Shown here one piece after another: positions 25,524 to 35,534 of a stretch of 64,000 bases of DNA. Position numbers and translations under genes: made by a program. The DNA is taken from the NCBI GenBank assembly GCA_947457545.1, contig CANGXD010000002.1, forward strand, positions 1-64,000, in the 5' to 3' direction. This stretch comes from Gemmatimonadaceae bacterium. Lineage in GTDB: Bacteria > Gemmatimonadota > Gemmatimonadetes > Gemmatimonadales > Gemmatimonadaceae. The notes below the pieces were generated by a model that worked only from the letters and a program-made list of their open reading frames with translations, did no database searches and had not been told where the DNA came from. The stretch's first letter is position 1; each line of letters starts with the position of its first letter.

Positions 25524-28307
25524 GTGACTGTTCGCGCCGAGCCGCCGGAACCTGAGACCGCCAACAACGCCCCGCTGAGGGTGTTCGTGGTCCCGCATAC
25601 CCACTGGGATCGGGAGTGGTACCACGTCGCGCCGCGATTCCGGCAGCGGCTGGTCGCCCTCATCGACACTCTGCTCGAGCATCCGATGGGGCCGTTCCTC
25701 CTAGACGGCCAAGCCATCACGCTGCGCGATTACCTGGCCGTGCGTCCGGAGCGGGAGGGGGCGCTTCGTCGAGCGTTGGCCAGCGGAGCGCTGGAGGCCG
25801 GCCCGTGGTTTGTCCTCGCCGACAACCTCATTCCGTCGGGTGAGGCCATCGTGCGGAATCTCGAGGCGGGCGCCCGCGTGCTGCGCTACTTCGGGGCCGC
25901 GGCTCCGCCGGTCGCCTATTGCCCCGACAGTTTCGGGCACCCGGCGGCCATGCCTGCCATCGCGGCCGGCTTCGGCTTGCCCGTGGCCATCGTGTGGCGC
26001 GGTCTGGGGGGCACGCAGCATCCGCCCGCGCGCGTGCTGCGCTGGCAGGCGCCGGACGGCAGCGCCGTGGCCATCTGTCACCTCCCGCCCGACGGGTACG
26101 AATTCGGGAGCGCCCTGCCCACCGACGGCCAGGCTGCGCGGGCCCGGTGGCACCAGCTGGCACCGCTCCTTTCCGAGGCTGCCCCCGCCGGAGTCGCACT
26201 GCTGCTCAATGGTGCCGATCATCATGCGCGCCAGCGTGCGCTGCCTCAGGCGCTTGCGGCGTTGCAGGTGGCTGCCGGATCGACCGTCACCATCACCCAC
26301 AGTACGCTGTCGGCATGGGCGAGCGCGTTCGCAAACGCGTGGCTCACACACGCCGACGTCCCCGTTGTCCACGGTGAGCTCCGCGACTCCTACGGATACA
26401 CCTGGACGTTGGGCGGAACCCTCGCCACGCGCGCGCTGCAGAAGCGCCGCAACGCGCTCCTCGAACGCGGCTTGCTGCGTGACGTCGAGCCGTGGATCGC
26501 CCTGACGCGTCTGCACGCGACGGACGCGCATGACACAGACGACGCCCGTATCGGCGTGTCGCACCTGCCGGCCTTGTTGCACCGTGCGTGGGAGGATCTC
26601 CTCGCCACGCATCCCCACGATACGCTCTGCGGCTGCAGCACCGACGGTGTCGCACGCAGTATGGACCTCCAGCAGGAGCTCGTGGCAGAGCAGGGAAAGG
26701 GACTGCGTGCCGCCGCGCTGGAGCACGTCATTGGCTACAACTCGGTGGCAGCGCGTGCCCCGTCGCCGCGCGGCGCACCGCAATTCGACTGGCGTCGACT
26801 CCTGCTGCGCAACCGCGCCGGGCGCGCACGCGGCGGTGTGGCCACCGTGCACTTGATCGACACGCTCGGTGATGTCGCCGTGGGTCCGGGAAGTGGGCAT
26901 GCGGCGCCCCTGCGCGCACCCTCGTCGACGCTCGAGACCGGCGCCGTGCTGGCACAGCCGCTGTCCACCAAGACGCGTTTCGATCGGCGCGAATCACCGC
27001 AGCACTATCCCGACAACGATCTCGTCGCCGAACACCGCTGCCTGCTCTGGGTCCCTCCGGTGCCCGCACTTGGCGTGCAGCTCTGGAGTCACGAACAGTG
27101 GAGGCAGCAGAGCGCCCCCGCCGCTGCGGTTACCGTGCGGCAGCAAGCGCAATCCACGGTCATCGATAACGGACGACTCCAGCTCACATGGCAACACGCC
27201 AGCGACGCCGCACGGGAGAGTGCGCCGTCGTTGAAGCTTCGCGTGGACGACCGCGAGCTTTCGTCGTTGCTGTCGCTCGAAGTTCAGCGCGATGAGGGAG
27301 ACACCTATACGCCCGCTCCGCGCGGAGCCGTCGAACAACTCCGTTGTACGCACGCACGACTCATGTCACGCGGTCCGCTGCGTGCCGTCATCCGGCTCTG
27401 GTGGCGTACCGCGTCGCGCGCGCGGCGCGCCGGTGATGACGGCACCATCGTCGTACGCACCGACCTCGTTGTCGATGCCATGTCGCCGGCAATCGTCTGC
27501 CACGTTCACGGACAGTCGCATCGCACCAATCACCGGCTGCAGCTGGTATGGCACACCGATGTCCAGCACCGCCACATCCCGCACGGAAACGTGTGGGCTG
27601 ATGCCGCGTTCGGTCCCGTGCGTCGTGACGTCATTACCGCACCGGCACACAGCGCCGAGACGGTACCGCACGGCATGCCCATGCATCGCTGGGTGATGCA
27701 CACCAACGCGATGTTCGGGGCCACCATGATTGCCGACGGGCTCGCCGACGCGCACGTTCACGATCATCGCCTGGCGCTTACGCTACTGCGCGGTACCGGC
27801 GAACTCTCGCGGAACACCGTGAACGAGCGGCCGGGTCATGCGGGATGGCCAGTTCCCACGCCTGGCGCGCAGTGCCTGGGTGCGTTCAGCGCACGCACGG
27901 CGCTATACCTGCACGGCCCCATGAGCGACGACCTGCTGTCTCGCGTGCGGGACGTGTGTGATGATGTGCTGTTGCCGTTGGTCGGCGAGAGCTGGCGCGA
28001 CGCGGCGCAGGGCGGCGCATGGGGTGGCCCCGAGGTCGTCGGCGAAGCGTTCGAACTCTCGGCCGTTACGCTGTCTGCGCATGACGAGGAGGCCATCGTT
28101 GTGCGGCTCGTGAACCTCACGACGCGCGCCGCGTGGGGCGCACTGCGCATGCCGTTCTCCGGGCCGTGGGAGTTCACCTCGTGCCGGCTCGACGAAACTC
28201 CCAGTGCGCCGCCAGTGACGCACGAGGATGCACTCACCTTCGAGGCGCCGCCGCGCGCCATCGTTACGCTGCGCGTGCGTCGGGCGGAGCCGTCGGCGGT
28301 TCGGTAG
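25524..28307 (+). CDS. glycoside hydrolase family 38 (alpha-mannosidase-like)
   Basis: 927 residues. The N-terminal catalytic barrel starts with [10 protein letters not shown] (metal ligands H25, H27 and D29). The nucleophile/metal ligand is D135 in YCPDSFGH. A further histidine pair is in [12 protein letters not shown] (about residue 230), and [13 protein letters not shown] is another family string. The C-terminal half is the beta-sandwich region of GH38. It has no signal peptide, so it acts in the cytoplasm on imported oligosaccharides, probably alpha-mannosides; the exact linkage is unknown. The start is GTG. It lies next to an ABC importer and a heparinase-like gene. Its 3' end overlaps the convergent permease gene by 44 bp. 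Confidence 0.9.
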   Translation: MTVRAEPPEPETANNAPLRVFVVPHTHWDREWYHVAPRFRQRLVALIDTLLEHPMGPFLLDGQAITLRDYLAVRPEREGALRRALASGALEAGPWFVLADNLIPSGEAIVRNLEAGARVLRYFGAAAPPVAYCPDSFGHPAAMPAIAAGFGLPVAIVWRGLGGTQHPPARVLRWQAPDGSAVAICHLPPDGYEFGSALPTDGQAARARWHQLAPLLSEAAPAGVALLLNGADHHARQRALPQALAALQVAAGSTVTITHSTLSAWASAFANAWLTHADVPVVHGELRDSYGYTWTLGGTLATRALQKRRNALLERGLLRDVEPWIALTRLHATDAHDTDDARIGVSHLPALLHRAWEDLLATHPHDTLCGCSTDGVARSMDLQQELVAEQGKGLRAAALEHVIGYNSVAARAPSPRGAPQFDWRRLLLRNRAGRARGGVATVHLIDTLGDVAVGPGSGHAAPLRAPSSTLETGAVLAQPLSTKTRFDRRESPQHYPDNDLVAEHRCLLWVPPVPALGVQLWSHEQWRQQSAPAAAVTVRQQAQSTVIDNGRLQLTWQHASDAARESAPSLKLRVDDRELSSLLSLEVQRDEGDTYTPAPRGAVEQLRCTHARLMSRGPLRAVIRLWWRTASRARRAGDDGTIVVRTDLVVDAMSPAIVCHVHGQSHRTNHRLQLVWHTDVQHRHIPHGNVWADAAFGPVRRDVITAPAHSAETVPHGMPMHRWVMHTNAMFGATMIADGLADAHVHDHRLALTLLRGTGELSRNTVNERPGHAGWPVPTPGAQCLGAFSARTALYLHGPMSDDLLSRVRDVCDDVLLPLVGESWRDAAQGGAWGGPEVVGEAFELSAVTLSAHDEEAIVVRLVNLTTRAAWGALRMPFSGPWEFTSCRLDETPSAPPVTHEDALTFEAPPRAIVTLRVRRAEPSAVR

Positions 28308-29163
28308 CGGGGCGTGCGCGCTGCGCGGCATGACGTTCCGCGAGGCGTTCCCCCAGTAACGTCGCGCACACCACCGTGCCGATCAGCGCGATCCCTGGCA
28401 CGAGCGCAATCCACGGCGCCACTAGTAACCATTCGCGCCCACCGGAAATCATGTTCCCCCAACTCGCCGTCGGCGGCTGCACGCCAAGGCCCAGGAACGA
28501 CAGACCACTCTCGAGCACGATGGCGTTCCCTACACCCAGGGTGGTCGCTACCAGCGCACTCCCGAGTGCGTTCGGCAGCACATGACGCCACACGACTCGA
28601 CGCGGTGGAACGCCGAGCGCCGATGCCCCCTCAACGAAGGGGAGGAGACGCACCGACTGTACCTCCGCGCGCACGAGTCGCATCACGGACATCCATCCGG
28701 TCAGGCCGAGCACCACGATCACCACGCCAAGCCCTGGTCCCCAGAGCGCGGCAATGACCAACAGCAGCACGAGTCGCGGCACGGCCAGTAATGCATCACC
28801 GAGCGCGGTGATCACACGGTCCCACACACCGCCGCGCCATCCGGCCACCGCACCCAACGCGATACCGGCCGCGCCGGACAACACCGACCCCGCCACACCG
28901 ACGAAGAGCGAGACGCGCGCGCCCACCCACAAGCGCACCATGAGATCTCGACCAAAGGCATCGGTCCCCAGCAGATGCCAATTGCCAAGCCGGTCGCTCG
29001 TAAACGGTGGCGTGAGTCGCGTCGCCAGCACGTCCCCGATGTCGCGTGAGCCATCGCTCGCCAACGACGGCACGACGAGTGCGGCCAACGTCATGCCCGC
29101 CAACAGCACGAACGGCACGCTCGTGATGAGACGATGGCTCGCACGGCGGTTCGTGTTTCCCAT
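28264..29163 (-). CDS. ABC importer permease, DppC/OppC type
   Basis: 299 residues. The N-terminal helix FVLLAGMTLAALVVPSL is followed by LLGTDAFGRDLMVRLWVGAR, the hallmark of the OppC/DppC N-terminal region. The EAA loop reads EGASALGVPPRRVVWRHVLPNALG and the last helices follow SFLGLGVQPPTASWGNM. About six membrane segments. It pairs with the DppB-like permease 8 bp upstream to form the inner-membrane channel of a peptide, nickel or oligosaccharide importer. The ATG at 29163 is the first Met after the preceding stop. Confidence 0.88.
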   Translation of the reverse strand: MGNTNRRASHRLITSVPFVLLAGMTLAALVVPSLASDGSRDIGDVLATRLTPPFTSDRLGNWHLLGTDAFGRDLMVRLWVGARVSLFVGVAGSVLSGAAGIALGAVAGWRGGVWDRVITALGDALLAVPRLVLLLVIAALWGPGLGVVIVVLGLTGWMSVMRLVRAEVQSVRLLPFVEGASALGVPPRRVVWRHVLPNALGSALVATTLGVGNAIVLESGLSFLGLGVQPPTASWGNMISGGREWLLVAPWIALVPGIALIGTVVCATLLGERLAERHAAQRARPATEPPTAPPDARAA

Positions 29164-29171
29164 CGATGACG

Positions 29172-30146
29172 TCACTGGCGCCGCCGGGGATCGAGCAGCC
29201 ACAAGCACCAATCCGCCAACAGGTTGGCCGCGATGACGCTGGCCGCATACACAAGTGTCAGCCCGAGCACGACAGGGTAGTCACGCGCGCCGATGGCGCT
29301 CATCATGGCCCGCCCCAGTCCCGGCCACGCAAACACCTGTTCCACGAACACGGAGCCCGCGATGACCCCCGGCAGTGTAAGCCCGAAAAGCACCACCAGC
29401 GGCGTGAGTGACAAGCGCAGCACATAGCGCCACTCCACACGGCTCCGAGAAAGGCCGCGCGCATACGCACTCGTCACGAACGGCGCGCCACTCGCGTCGC
29501 GAATCGATTGCCGCGCATAGCGGGCCACGCCCGCCACGCCGGGCACACTCAACACCAGGAGCGGAAGCACCGCATGTCGCCAGCGATCACTCCACGCCGC
29601 GTCGCCAGCGCTGGCGGGTGACTGCATGCCAAAGGCCGGCAGTCGCAGATACTCGGGCAATCCCAGCAGAGCCACGCCGCTCGTGAACAACGCCACCAGC
29701 GCCAACGCCAACCAGAAGCTCGGTGCCGCAAAGAGCGCCACGCTCACCAGCGAGAGCGCACGGTCTACACGAGGCGCCGCGCGGAGTGCCTGCACGAGCC
29801 CCAGCAGCGTGCCCGCCACGAAGCTGATCAGCATCGAAACGCCGCCCAGAAACAGCGAGACCGGGAGCGCCTCGGCGATCACCGTCCGTACCGGGAGCGC
29901 GCGAATGAGACTCGTGCCCAGATCACCGGTCAGCACACCGCCCAGCCATCGCGCATATTGCACCAGGAGCGGCGCGTCGAGCCCAAGCGTCGCCCGCACT
30001 CGCGCTGCCTCCTCGGCAGTGGCGGTCGGGGCTATCAGCAGCGTCGCCGGATCACCCGGCGCCAGATGGAGCAGCGCAAAGGTGAGCGTGGTGACGAGCC
30101 AGAGCAGGACAAGCGCATCGAGGACGCGCAGCGGAAGACGGTGCAC
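29172..30146 (-). CDS. ABC importer permease, DppB/OppB type
   Basis: 324 residues, GTG start. The first helix and loop LLWLVTTLTFALLHLAPGDPA, then LGLDAPLLVQYARWLGGVLTGDLGTS, are the OppB family N-terminus. The EAA loop reads SAYARGLSRSRVEWRYVLRLSLTP and the end helices include VFAWPGLGRAMMSAIGARDYPVVLG. It diverges from the substrate-binding lipoprotein gene with only 6 bp between the two start codons, so the promoters for each must lie inside the other gene. No ATP-binding subunit gene is found in this window. Confidence 0.88.
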   Translation of the reverse strand: MHRLPLRVLDALVLLWLVTTLTFALLHLAPGDPATLLIAPTATAEEAARVRATLGLDAPLLVQYARWLGGVLTGDLGTSLIRALPVRTVIAEALPVSLFLGGVSMLISFVAGTLLGLVQALRAAPRVDRALSLVSVALFAAPSFWLALALVALFTSGVALLGLPEYLRLPAFGMQSPASAGDAAWSDRWRHAVLPLLVLSVPGVAGVARYARQSIRDASGAPFVTSAYARGLSRSRVEWRYVLRLSLTPLVVLFGLTLPGVIAGSVFVEQVFAWPGLGRAMMSAIGARDYPVVLGLTLVYAASVIAANLLADWCLWLLDPRRRQ

Positions 30147-30152
30147 GGCAGG

Positions 30153-31781
30153 ATGATGCCTCCCGAATTCCGCACGTCAACCCGTGCGACGGCATTCCGG
30201 CGTCTCCCCGCGAGGCTGCTGACACTGGCCGCTGCCGCATTCGGGCTCTGGAGCTGCCGGGCCGCGCCTCGGGAACCCGGCACGGCGGTCATTGCGTCAG
30301 GCACCGATCTCGAGTCGGGCAATCCGCTCGTCACAGTGCATCCGCTCTCTCGACAGGTGCAGCGACACGCGCTCTTCGTGACACTCGTCCGCCTGGACAG
30401 CGCGCTTCAGCCGGTCCCGTACTTCGCCTCGCAGTGGCGGTGGGATGCCGATCACCGGGCGGTCACCTTCATCCTCGACTCGACGCTCACCTGGCACGAC
30501 GGTGTGCCCACCACGGCAACCGATGTGGCGTTCACACTGACCGCCGCGGGCGATTCGGTCCTCGGCTCTCCGCGGCGAAGCGATGTCGCCGTCATCGAGC
30601 GCACGGAGGTGCTGTCGCGTTCTGTCATCCGGCTGCACTTCCGCGCGCCGCTGCCATCGCTGCCATTCATTCTGGCCGAGCTGCCCATCGTCCCCAAGCA
30701 TCTGCTCGACTCGGTGCCACGCGCCGAATGGCGAGGGCATGCCTTTGCCACCAATCCGGTGGGGAACGGACCATTTCGCTTTGCCTCGCGTCGCGCCGGC
30801 CGCCAATGGCGCTTCGTGCGCAATGAGCGCTTCCCCTTGGCCATGGGAGGGCCGCCAGCCTTGCGCACCCTCGTCGTCGCCGTCGTCGATGAATCGGCCA
30901 CCAAGTTCGCCGGGCTCGTCAGCGGCGAGCTCGATTTGGCCGGTGTGTCGCCCACTATGGCGCGTCTCGTGGAGAAGGACCGCACGCTGCGGCTCATGTC
31001 TCCGCCGGTGCTCTTCTCCACCGTCCTCGCGTTCAACACCACGCGCGCACCGTTCGACGACGTGCGCGTTCGTCGCGCGCTCTCGCTGGCCATTCAACGC
31101 GATCGATTGGTCTCGGCAGCCGTCGCCGGCTTCGCGACGCCTGCTACGCATGCGGTGCCCCCCGGCCTCCCGGTGTCGCCCACCAGTCACGCCGCGAACA
31201 CCGGCAACGACGCTCGGCACGCGGACGCCTTGCTCACGCAAGCGGGATGGGTTCGCTCCCCCGGAGAATCACTCCGGAAAAGGAACGGACGCCCGCTGCA
31301 GCTGACGCTACTCACCGTCGGTAGCGGTGACATGGCGGTCGAGCAATTGGTGCAGGCCGACCTCGAGGCGCTTGGCGTCGGGCTGAATATCCGGGTCATG
31401 GAGCTCGCATCCTTCCTCGCTACCATCCGCAATCCGGACAAGCAGTTTGATCTGGTGCTCACCGGAATTCCGGGTGACCTCGCCCTCGGGCATCTCTCGG
31501 CGCTGTTCGACTCGCAGCAGCGCGGCGGGGCGCTCGACTATACCGGGTTCCACACGGCGACACTCGACAGTGCACTCATGGCGGCGCGTACGGCGTCGCC
31601 GAGCGAGGCCCCGCGTGCCTGGGCACGCGTCGACACCGTGCTGCTGCGCGACATGCCGGTGGCGTGGTTGTACCATGCGCGCGGCGTGCAGGGGCGTTCG
31701 GTGCAGCTCGAACACGTCGAGATGGACCTTCGTGGTGAACTTGTTTCGGTGGCGCGCTGGACGCGCCGACAGGACCCCTGA
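30153..31781 (+). CDS. ABC importer substrate-binding lipoprotein (family 5, DppA/OppA-like)
   Basis: 542 residues. The N-terminus has arginines, then LLTLAAAAFGLWSC as a lipoprotein signal, so it should be tethered in the periplasm. The SBP_bac_5 fold is evident from ISxxLTW-like FILDSTLTWHDGVPTTATDV, then NPVGNGPF, FNTTRAPFDDVRVRRALSLAI and LLTQAGW. Family 5 proteins bind peptides, nickel or oligosaccharides; the setting beside GH38 and a heparinase-like gene favours oligosaccharide. Adjacent ATGs at 30153 and 30156 are equally possible. Confidence 0.87.
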   Translation: MMPPEFRTSTRATAFRRLPARLLTLAAAAFGLWSCRAAPREPGTAVIASGTDLESGNPLVTVHPLSRQVQRHALFVTLVRLDSALQPVPYFASQWRWDADHRAVTFILDSTLTWHDGVPTTATDVAFTLTAAGDSVLGSPRRSDVAVIERTEVLSRSVIRLHFRAPLPSLPFILAELPIVPKHLLDSVPRAEWRGHAFATNPVGNGPFRFASRRAGRQWRFVRNERFPLAMGGPPALRTLVVAVVDESATKFAGLVSGELDLAGVSPTMARLVEKDRTLRLMSPPVLFSTVLAFNTTRAPFDDVRVRRALSLAIQRDRLVSAAVAGFATPATHAVPPGLPVSPTSHAANTGNDARHADALLTQAGWVRSPGESLRKRNGRPLQLTLLTVGSGDMAVEQLVQADLEALGVGLNIRVMELASFLATIRNPDKQFDLVLTGIPGDLALGHLSALFDSQQRGGALDYTGFHTATLDSALMAARTASPSEAPRAWARVDTVLLRDMPVAWLYHARGVQGRSVQLEHVEMDLRGELVSVARWTRRQDP

Positions 31782-31783
31782 CT

Positions 31784-34600
31784 GTGCTGTTGCCAATTGA
31801 TCCGAACACCCGTCGCGCCGACACCGCGATGGGCACGTCACTCGGTGCGATTGCCGATGGACTCGCCCGCGAGCTGGCACCGTGGCGTGGCACCGGCCTG
31901 CCGATTCCCGCGGGCAAGGCCAAGCTAACGCGTGTGGGCGGGAGGTGCCCCGTCCACGGTATTCCCCTCGACTTTGATCCGTCGTCGCCGTACGCACATC
32001 GCTGCGGCCGCTGCGCGACCGACTACACCAATCGTGAACATCACGACTGGTGGGTCATGGGCGCGCAGCTCTTTTCCGCCGAACGGGCCGTTCACGCCGC
32101 AGCGCTCTTTCTCCTGCGTGGTGACGAGAGCCATCGCGATCTTGCGGCGCGTACGCTACGTGAGTTCGCTGAGCGCTACGACAGCTGGCCGAATCTCGAC
32201 AACGTCCTGGGGCCCACTCGGCCGTTCTTCAGCACCTATCTCGAGTCCATCTGGCTCATCAACATCTGTCACGCGCTCACGCTGCTCGAAGCGGCTGGTG
32301 AACTTGGGCTGGGCGGCGTCGTCCGTGATCGGCTGATCGAGCCAAGCAGCGCGCTCATCGACAGTTACCACGAAGGACGTTCCAACCGGCAGGTGTGGAA
32401 TGAAGTAGCCGTACTGTCGGCACTGTCGGTGCTGGACAAGGCGCCGCAGGCTCTCCAGCGTGCCGAGAGCGACCGTGGTTTGCTGGGTATCATGCGTGAG
32501 GGACTCCTCGACGACGGCACCTGGTTCGAGGGAGAGAACTATCACCAGTTTGCGCATCGCGGCTTATGGTACGGCGTACAGTTCATGCGCACGCACGGGC
32601 GCGAACTCCCGCCCGCGCTGCATGCCAGATACACCGCCGGGTTCGTCACACCGTTCGCCGCGCTCCTCCCCGACGAAACACTACCGTCGCGTCGGGACTC
32701 GCAGTACGCGGTGTCTATTCGACAATGGCGATGGGCAGAGTGGTGTGAGCTTGGCTACGCCGAAAGCGGCGATCGACGCTTGGCCGCGATGCTGTCGCGA
32801 CTCTACGACGGCCGTGCCCCACAGGGCGACACGGGGCGCGCTCGCTCCACCGCGGATGCCGAACGCAACACGCCGGCCGTTGCGCTCTCGCGCGCGGACT
32901 GCTCGTGGCGCGCGTTGCTCATGGCAAGCGCGCAGCCGGTGCCCGGTGAGTCGTGGCAGCCGCAGAGCCTCGTCCAGCCGAGGCAAGGCCTCGCGATCAT
33001 CCGTCGAGATTCATCCCGCGTGTATGTCGCCCTCGAAGGCGGTGTATCGGGCGGTGGGCATGGACACCCCGATCGGCTGTCACTCACGTTGCAAACCGGT
33101 GCCCAGCGTTGGCTCGATGATCCGGGTACCGGCAGCTACGTCGAACGCACGTTGCACTGGTACCGGAGCACCATCGCGCATCATGCACCACTGGTGAACG
33201 GAGCGTCTCAATCGACTGGCAACGCGGAGTTGCTGGCCTTCGAAGACCGGGGTGGTGCCGGTTGGATCAGCAAGAAGGCCGAGATCGCCCCCGGCGTGCG
33301 CGCGACGCGGTCGGTGGTGGTGTGCGACGGGTATCTCGTCGATCTCCTGGAATGGCACGCCGACGAAGCGGTCACACTCACGCTCCCCGTCGCTACTGGA
33401 ACGGTTGAAGGCGCCTTGAACTGGAGCCCCGCTACGATACACAGTGCCGGTGCCCTCGAAGACGGTTTCGAGTTTCTCGACCAGACGGAAGAGTTGGCCG
33501 ACCCACCGCAAGTCGTGACGGTTACCGCCGCGCCAAGCGGTTCCTACGCGTCCGGTGCTCCGCACTCCGCCGTGGGGCGCTATGCCATGTGCGCCACCTA
33601 TACCGCAGGTACCGGCGCACGGTGGTGGCGGGCCGTCGCCCCCGGTGCGCCGGGATGCGAGCGAAGCAACCGCATCATGGTGGATGTGCATGGGACATCC
33701 GGACGGATTGTCGGCGTGTGGAGCTGGACGCAGGCCGTGGGCTCGCCGCAGCCCGCGACGCAGGTGACCGTCAACGCCGCCGGCAACCCGGTGGCGAGCG
33801 TCACCACCAGCGACGGCACGACGGCGTCGCATGAACCGGCTCCACACGGTTGGCACATTGCACTCCTCGCGCGACATTCGCGCAGCAGCATCGACTTGGA
33901 GGGCGTGCTGCCGAGCCAGGTCGAGAGCGCGTCCGAAGTCGCGGCGAGAAGCACACCGGTCCGCACACGCCTGCCACTGCGCGTTCCCGAATATGACGCA
34001 GCGCAGCCGCTCCACGCGCAAGCATTGCGACTCACGCTTGGGGCCGAGCACTACGTGCAAACCGAGGACGCGTGGAATGGGGACAACACCCCGCAGGCGC
34101 AGCTTGTGTTGTGTGCCACCGCGAACGAACTGCTCGTGCATGTGCAGGTGCTCACCGGCCATCTCCCCACGGTCGATGGCTCTGACGACCCTGACCGCAT
34201 GCCGGACAACCCGCTCGACAACGAGCGCGGCGACATCAATGCCGACGGCGTGCAGTGTTACATCGGCGCCGAAAGAGACGACCTTGGGGTATGGCGGGCC
34301 GCGGTGCTGGCCGTGCCGATCTCCGGTGGTCGCGGCCGCGGGACGTCGCTGGTGCCCGGCGGCCCTGTCCCGGCGCTCTCCTCGGAGGGACACGCCAACG
34401 GTTGGAGCATGACGCTGCGGTGGCCGCGCGCTGCGCTTCCGACCGGGTCTCTGGTATTCGACCTGATCATCAACGAGCGCCCTCCCGAGCGGGAACGTCG
34501 GCGGGGGCAACTGGTGCTCAGCGGCGGGGGCGGTTTCGGCTATTTGCGCGGTGACCGACACACGCCGCGTACCGCACTCGCACTCCGCCTCCCCGAGTAA
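31784..34600 (+). CDS. heparinase II/III-like polysaccharide lyase-type protein with C-terminal CBM9-like domain
   Basis: 938 residues, GTG start 3 bp after the SBP stop (translational coupling likely). An N-terminal zinc-ribbon-like CPVHG...CGRC motif is followed by an alpha/alpha-toroid (HHDWWVMGAQLFSAERAV, WFEGENYHQFAHRG) and the beta-sandwich family motif GGGHGHPDRLSL followed by YRSTIAHHAPLVNG. That is the standard heparinase II/III-like layout, in which Tyr/His act as base and acid. Residues ~790-930 look like a carbohydrate-binding CBM9/DOMON-type beta sandwich (DGVQCYIGAE, MTLRWPRAAL). There is no signal peptide. The substrate is probably a uronic-acid polymer fragment; this is an inference. 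Confidence 0.75.
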   Translation: MLLPIDPNTRRADTAMGTSLGAIADGLARELAPWRGTGLPIPAGKAKLTRVGGRCPVHGIPLDFDPSSPYAHRCGRCATDYTNREHHDWWVMGAQLFSAERAVHAAALFLLRGDESHRDLAARTLREFAERYDSWPNLDNVLGPTRPFFSTYLESIWLINICHALTLLEAAGELGLGGVVRDRLIEPSSALIDSYHEGRSNRQVWNEVAVLSALSVLDKAPQALQRAESDRGLLGIMREGLLDDGTWFEGENYHQFAHRGLWYGVQFMRTHGRELPPALHARYTAGFVTPFAALLPDETLPSRRDSQYAVSIRQWRWAEWCELGYAESGDRRLAAMLSRLYDGRAPQGDTGRARSTADAERNTPAVALSRADCSWRALLMASAQPVPGESWQPQSLVQPRQGLAIIRRDSSRVYVALEGGVSGGGHGHPDRLSLTLQTGAQRWLDDPGTGSYVERTLHWYRSTIAHHAPLVNGASQSTGNAELLAFEDRGGAGWISKKAEIAPGVRATRSVVVCDGYLVDLLEWHADEAVTLTLPVATGTVEGALNWSPATIHSAGALEDGFEFLDQTEELADPPQVVTVTAAPSGSYASGAPHSAVGRYAMCATYTAGTGARWWRAVAPGAPGCERSNRIMVDVHGTSGRIVGVWSWTQAVGSPQPATQVTVNAAGNPVASVTTSDGTTASHEPAPHGWHIALLARHSRSSIDLEGVLPSQVESASEVAARSTPVRTRLPLRVPEYDAAQPLHAQALRLTLGAEHYVQTEDAWNGDNTPQAQLVLCATANELLVHVQVLTGHLPTVDGSDDPDRMPDNPLDNERGDINADGVQCYIGAERDDLGVWRAAVLAVPISGGRGRGTSLVPGGPVPALSSEGHANGWSMTLRWPRAALPTGSLVFDLIINERPPERERRRGQLVLSGGGGFGYLRGDRHTPRTALALRLPE

Positions 34601-34629
34601 GGCCCCACGCACGTGGGGCGGGGAATCGC

Positions 34630-34635
34630 TATAAT
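34630..34635 (+). promoter_or_regulatory. consensus -10 element of the trmJ-like gene
   Basis: A perfect TATAAT lies 5 nt ahead of the ATG, so the transcription start would be at or next to the ATG (leaderless mRNA). No clear -35 is present. Confidence 0.45.
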
Positions 34636-34640
34636 CCGCC

Positions 34641-35534
34641 ATGCCCGAGTCGATCCTCAATAACGTCGCCGTCGTACTGTACGAATCGCAGGACTCCATC
34701 AACATCGGCGGCGTTGTCCGTTCGATGAAGAACATGGGGGCCTCCGACCTGCGCCTCATCCGCCCCTGCGTTTACGATCCCAACCGGATCGAGCAGGTCG
34801 CGCACGACACGCGCGACATCGTGGAAAAAATCCGGCATTTCGACACCATCGACGCGGCACTCGCCGATTGTGTCTACGTCGTCGGCTTTTCGGGACGCCG
34901 TCAGGCGGCACGCTGGGCGCGGCATACGCCCCGTTCGGCCGCCGTCGATCTGCTCGAGCATGCGCAAGCTGGAAAGGTCGCCATCATGTTCGGCCGCGAA
35001 GATCATGGGCTCCCCAACGAGGCGCTCGACCGCTCGCATGCCATCTGCACCATTCCCACCACCGAGCACTTTTCGCTCAATGTGGCGCAGGCCTGTTTGC
35101 TGGGATTGTACGAGCTGCATCTGCTGGCGGGCGACAACACCAAGAAACTCTCAGCGCCGCGGCACGCGGCCGGCTCGCCGCAGAAGGCGCAGGTGGAGCG
35201 TACCTTCGCCGACATGGAAGCGGCGCTCAGTGCCATCGCCTACTTCAAAACGCGCAATCAGGAATTGATCATGCGCGCGTTCCGCTCCATGGTCTTTCGC
35301 GCCAATCCCGATTCGCGCGAGATGCTCATGGTGCGCACCGCGAGCATCGAAGTCCTGCGCACGATCGAGCGGGAGGTGCGGCTGGGCGTGCGGGCGGCAC
35401 TGCTCGCACAAGGCGTCGACGACGCTACCGCGACAGACGCCGGGCGGGCGGCTGGAGCAGCGGCCATTGCCAGCAGCGGCGAGTCGGCCCTCGAAGCGGC
35501 CGCCACCGTTGGTGCGGACCACGAGAACGGGTAA
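34641..35534 (+). CDS. SPOUT-family RNA 2'-O-methyltransferase (TrmJ/TrmH-like)
   Basis: 297 residues. SpoU motifs are in order: DSINIGGVVRSMKNMG (motif 1), FGREDHGLPNEAL (motif 2) and IPTTEHFSLNVAQACLLGLYEL (motif 3). The N-terminal position of the SPOUT domain followed by an extended C-terminus matches TrmJ, which methylates position 32 of tRNA; other rRNA/tRNA targets are possible. It uses S-adenosylmethionine in the cytoplasm. The next gene overlaps its stop by 1 bp. Confidence 0.82.
   Translation: MPESILNNVAVVLYESQDSINIGGVVRSMKNMGASDLRLIRPCVYDPNRIEQVAHDTRDIVEKIRHFDTIDAALADCVYVVGFSGRRQAARWARHTPRSAAVDLLEHAQAGKVAIMFGREDHGLPNEALDRSHAICTIPTTEHFSLNVAQACLLGLYELHLLAGDNTKKLSAPRHAAGSPQKAQVERTFADMEAALSAIAYFKTRNQELIMRAFRSMVFRANPDSREMLMVRTASIEVLRTIEREVRLGVRAALLAQGVDDATATDAGRAAGAAAIASSGESALEAAATVGADHENG

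Noticed and set aside
24738..25682. Long frame upstream of superoxide dismutase
   Set aside because: Runs through the DedA gene in another frame; the SOD starts at the conserved Met at 24737.
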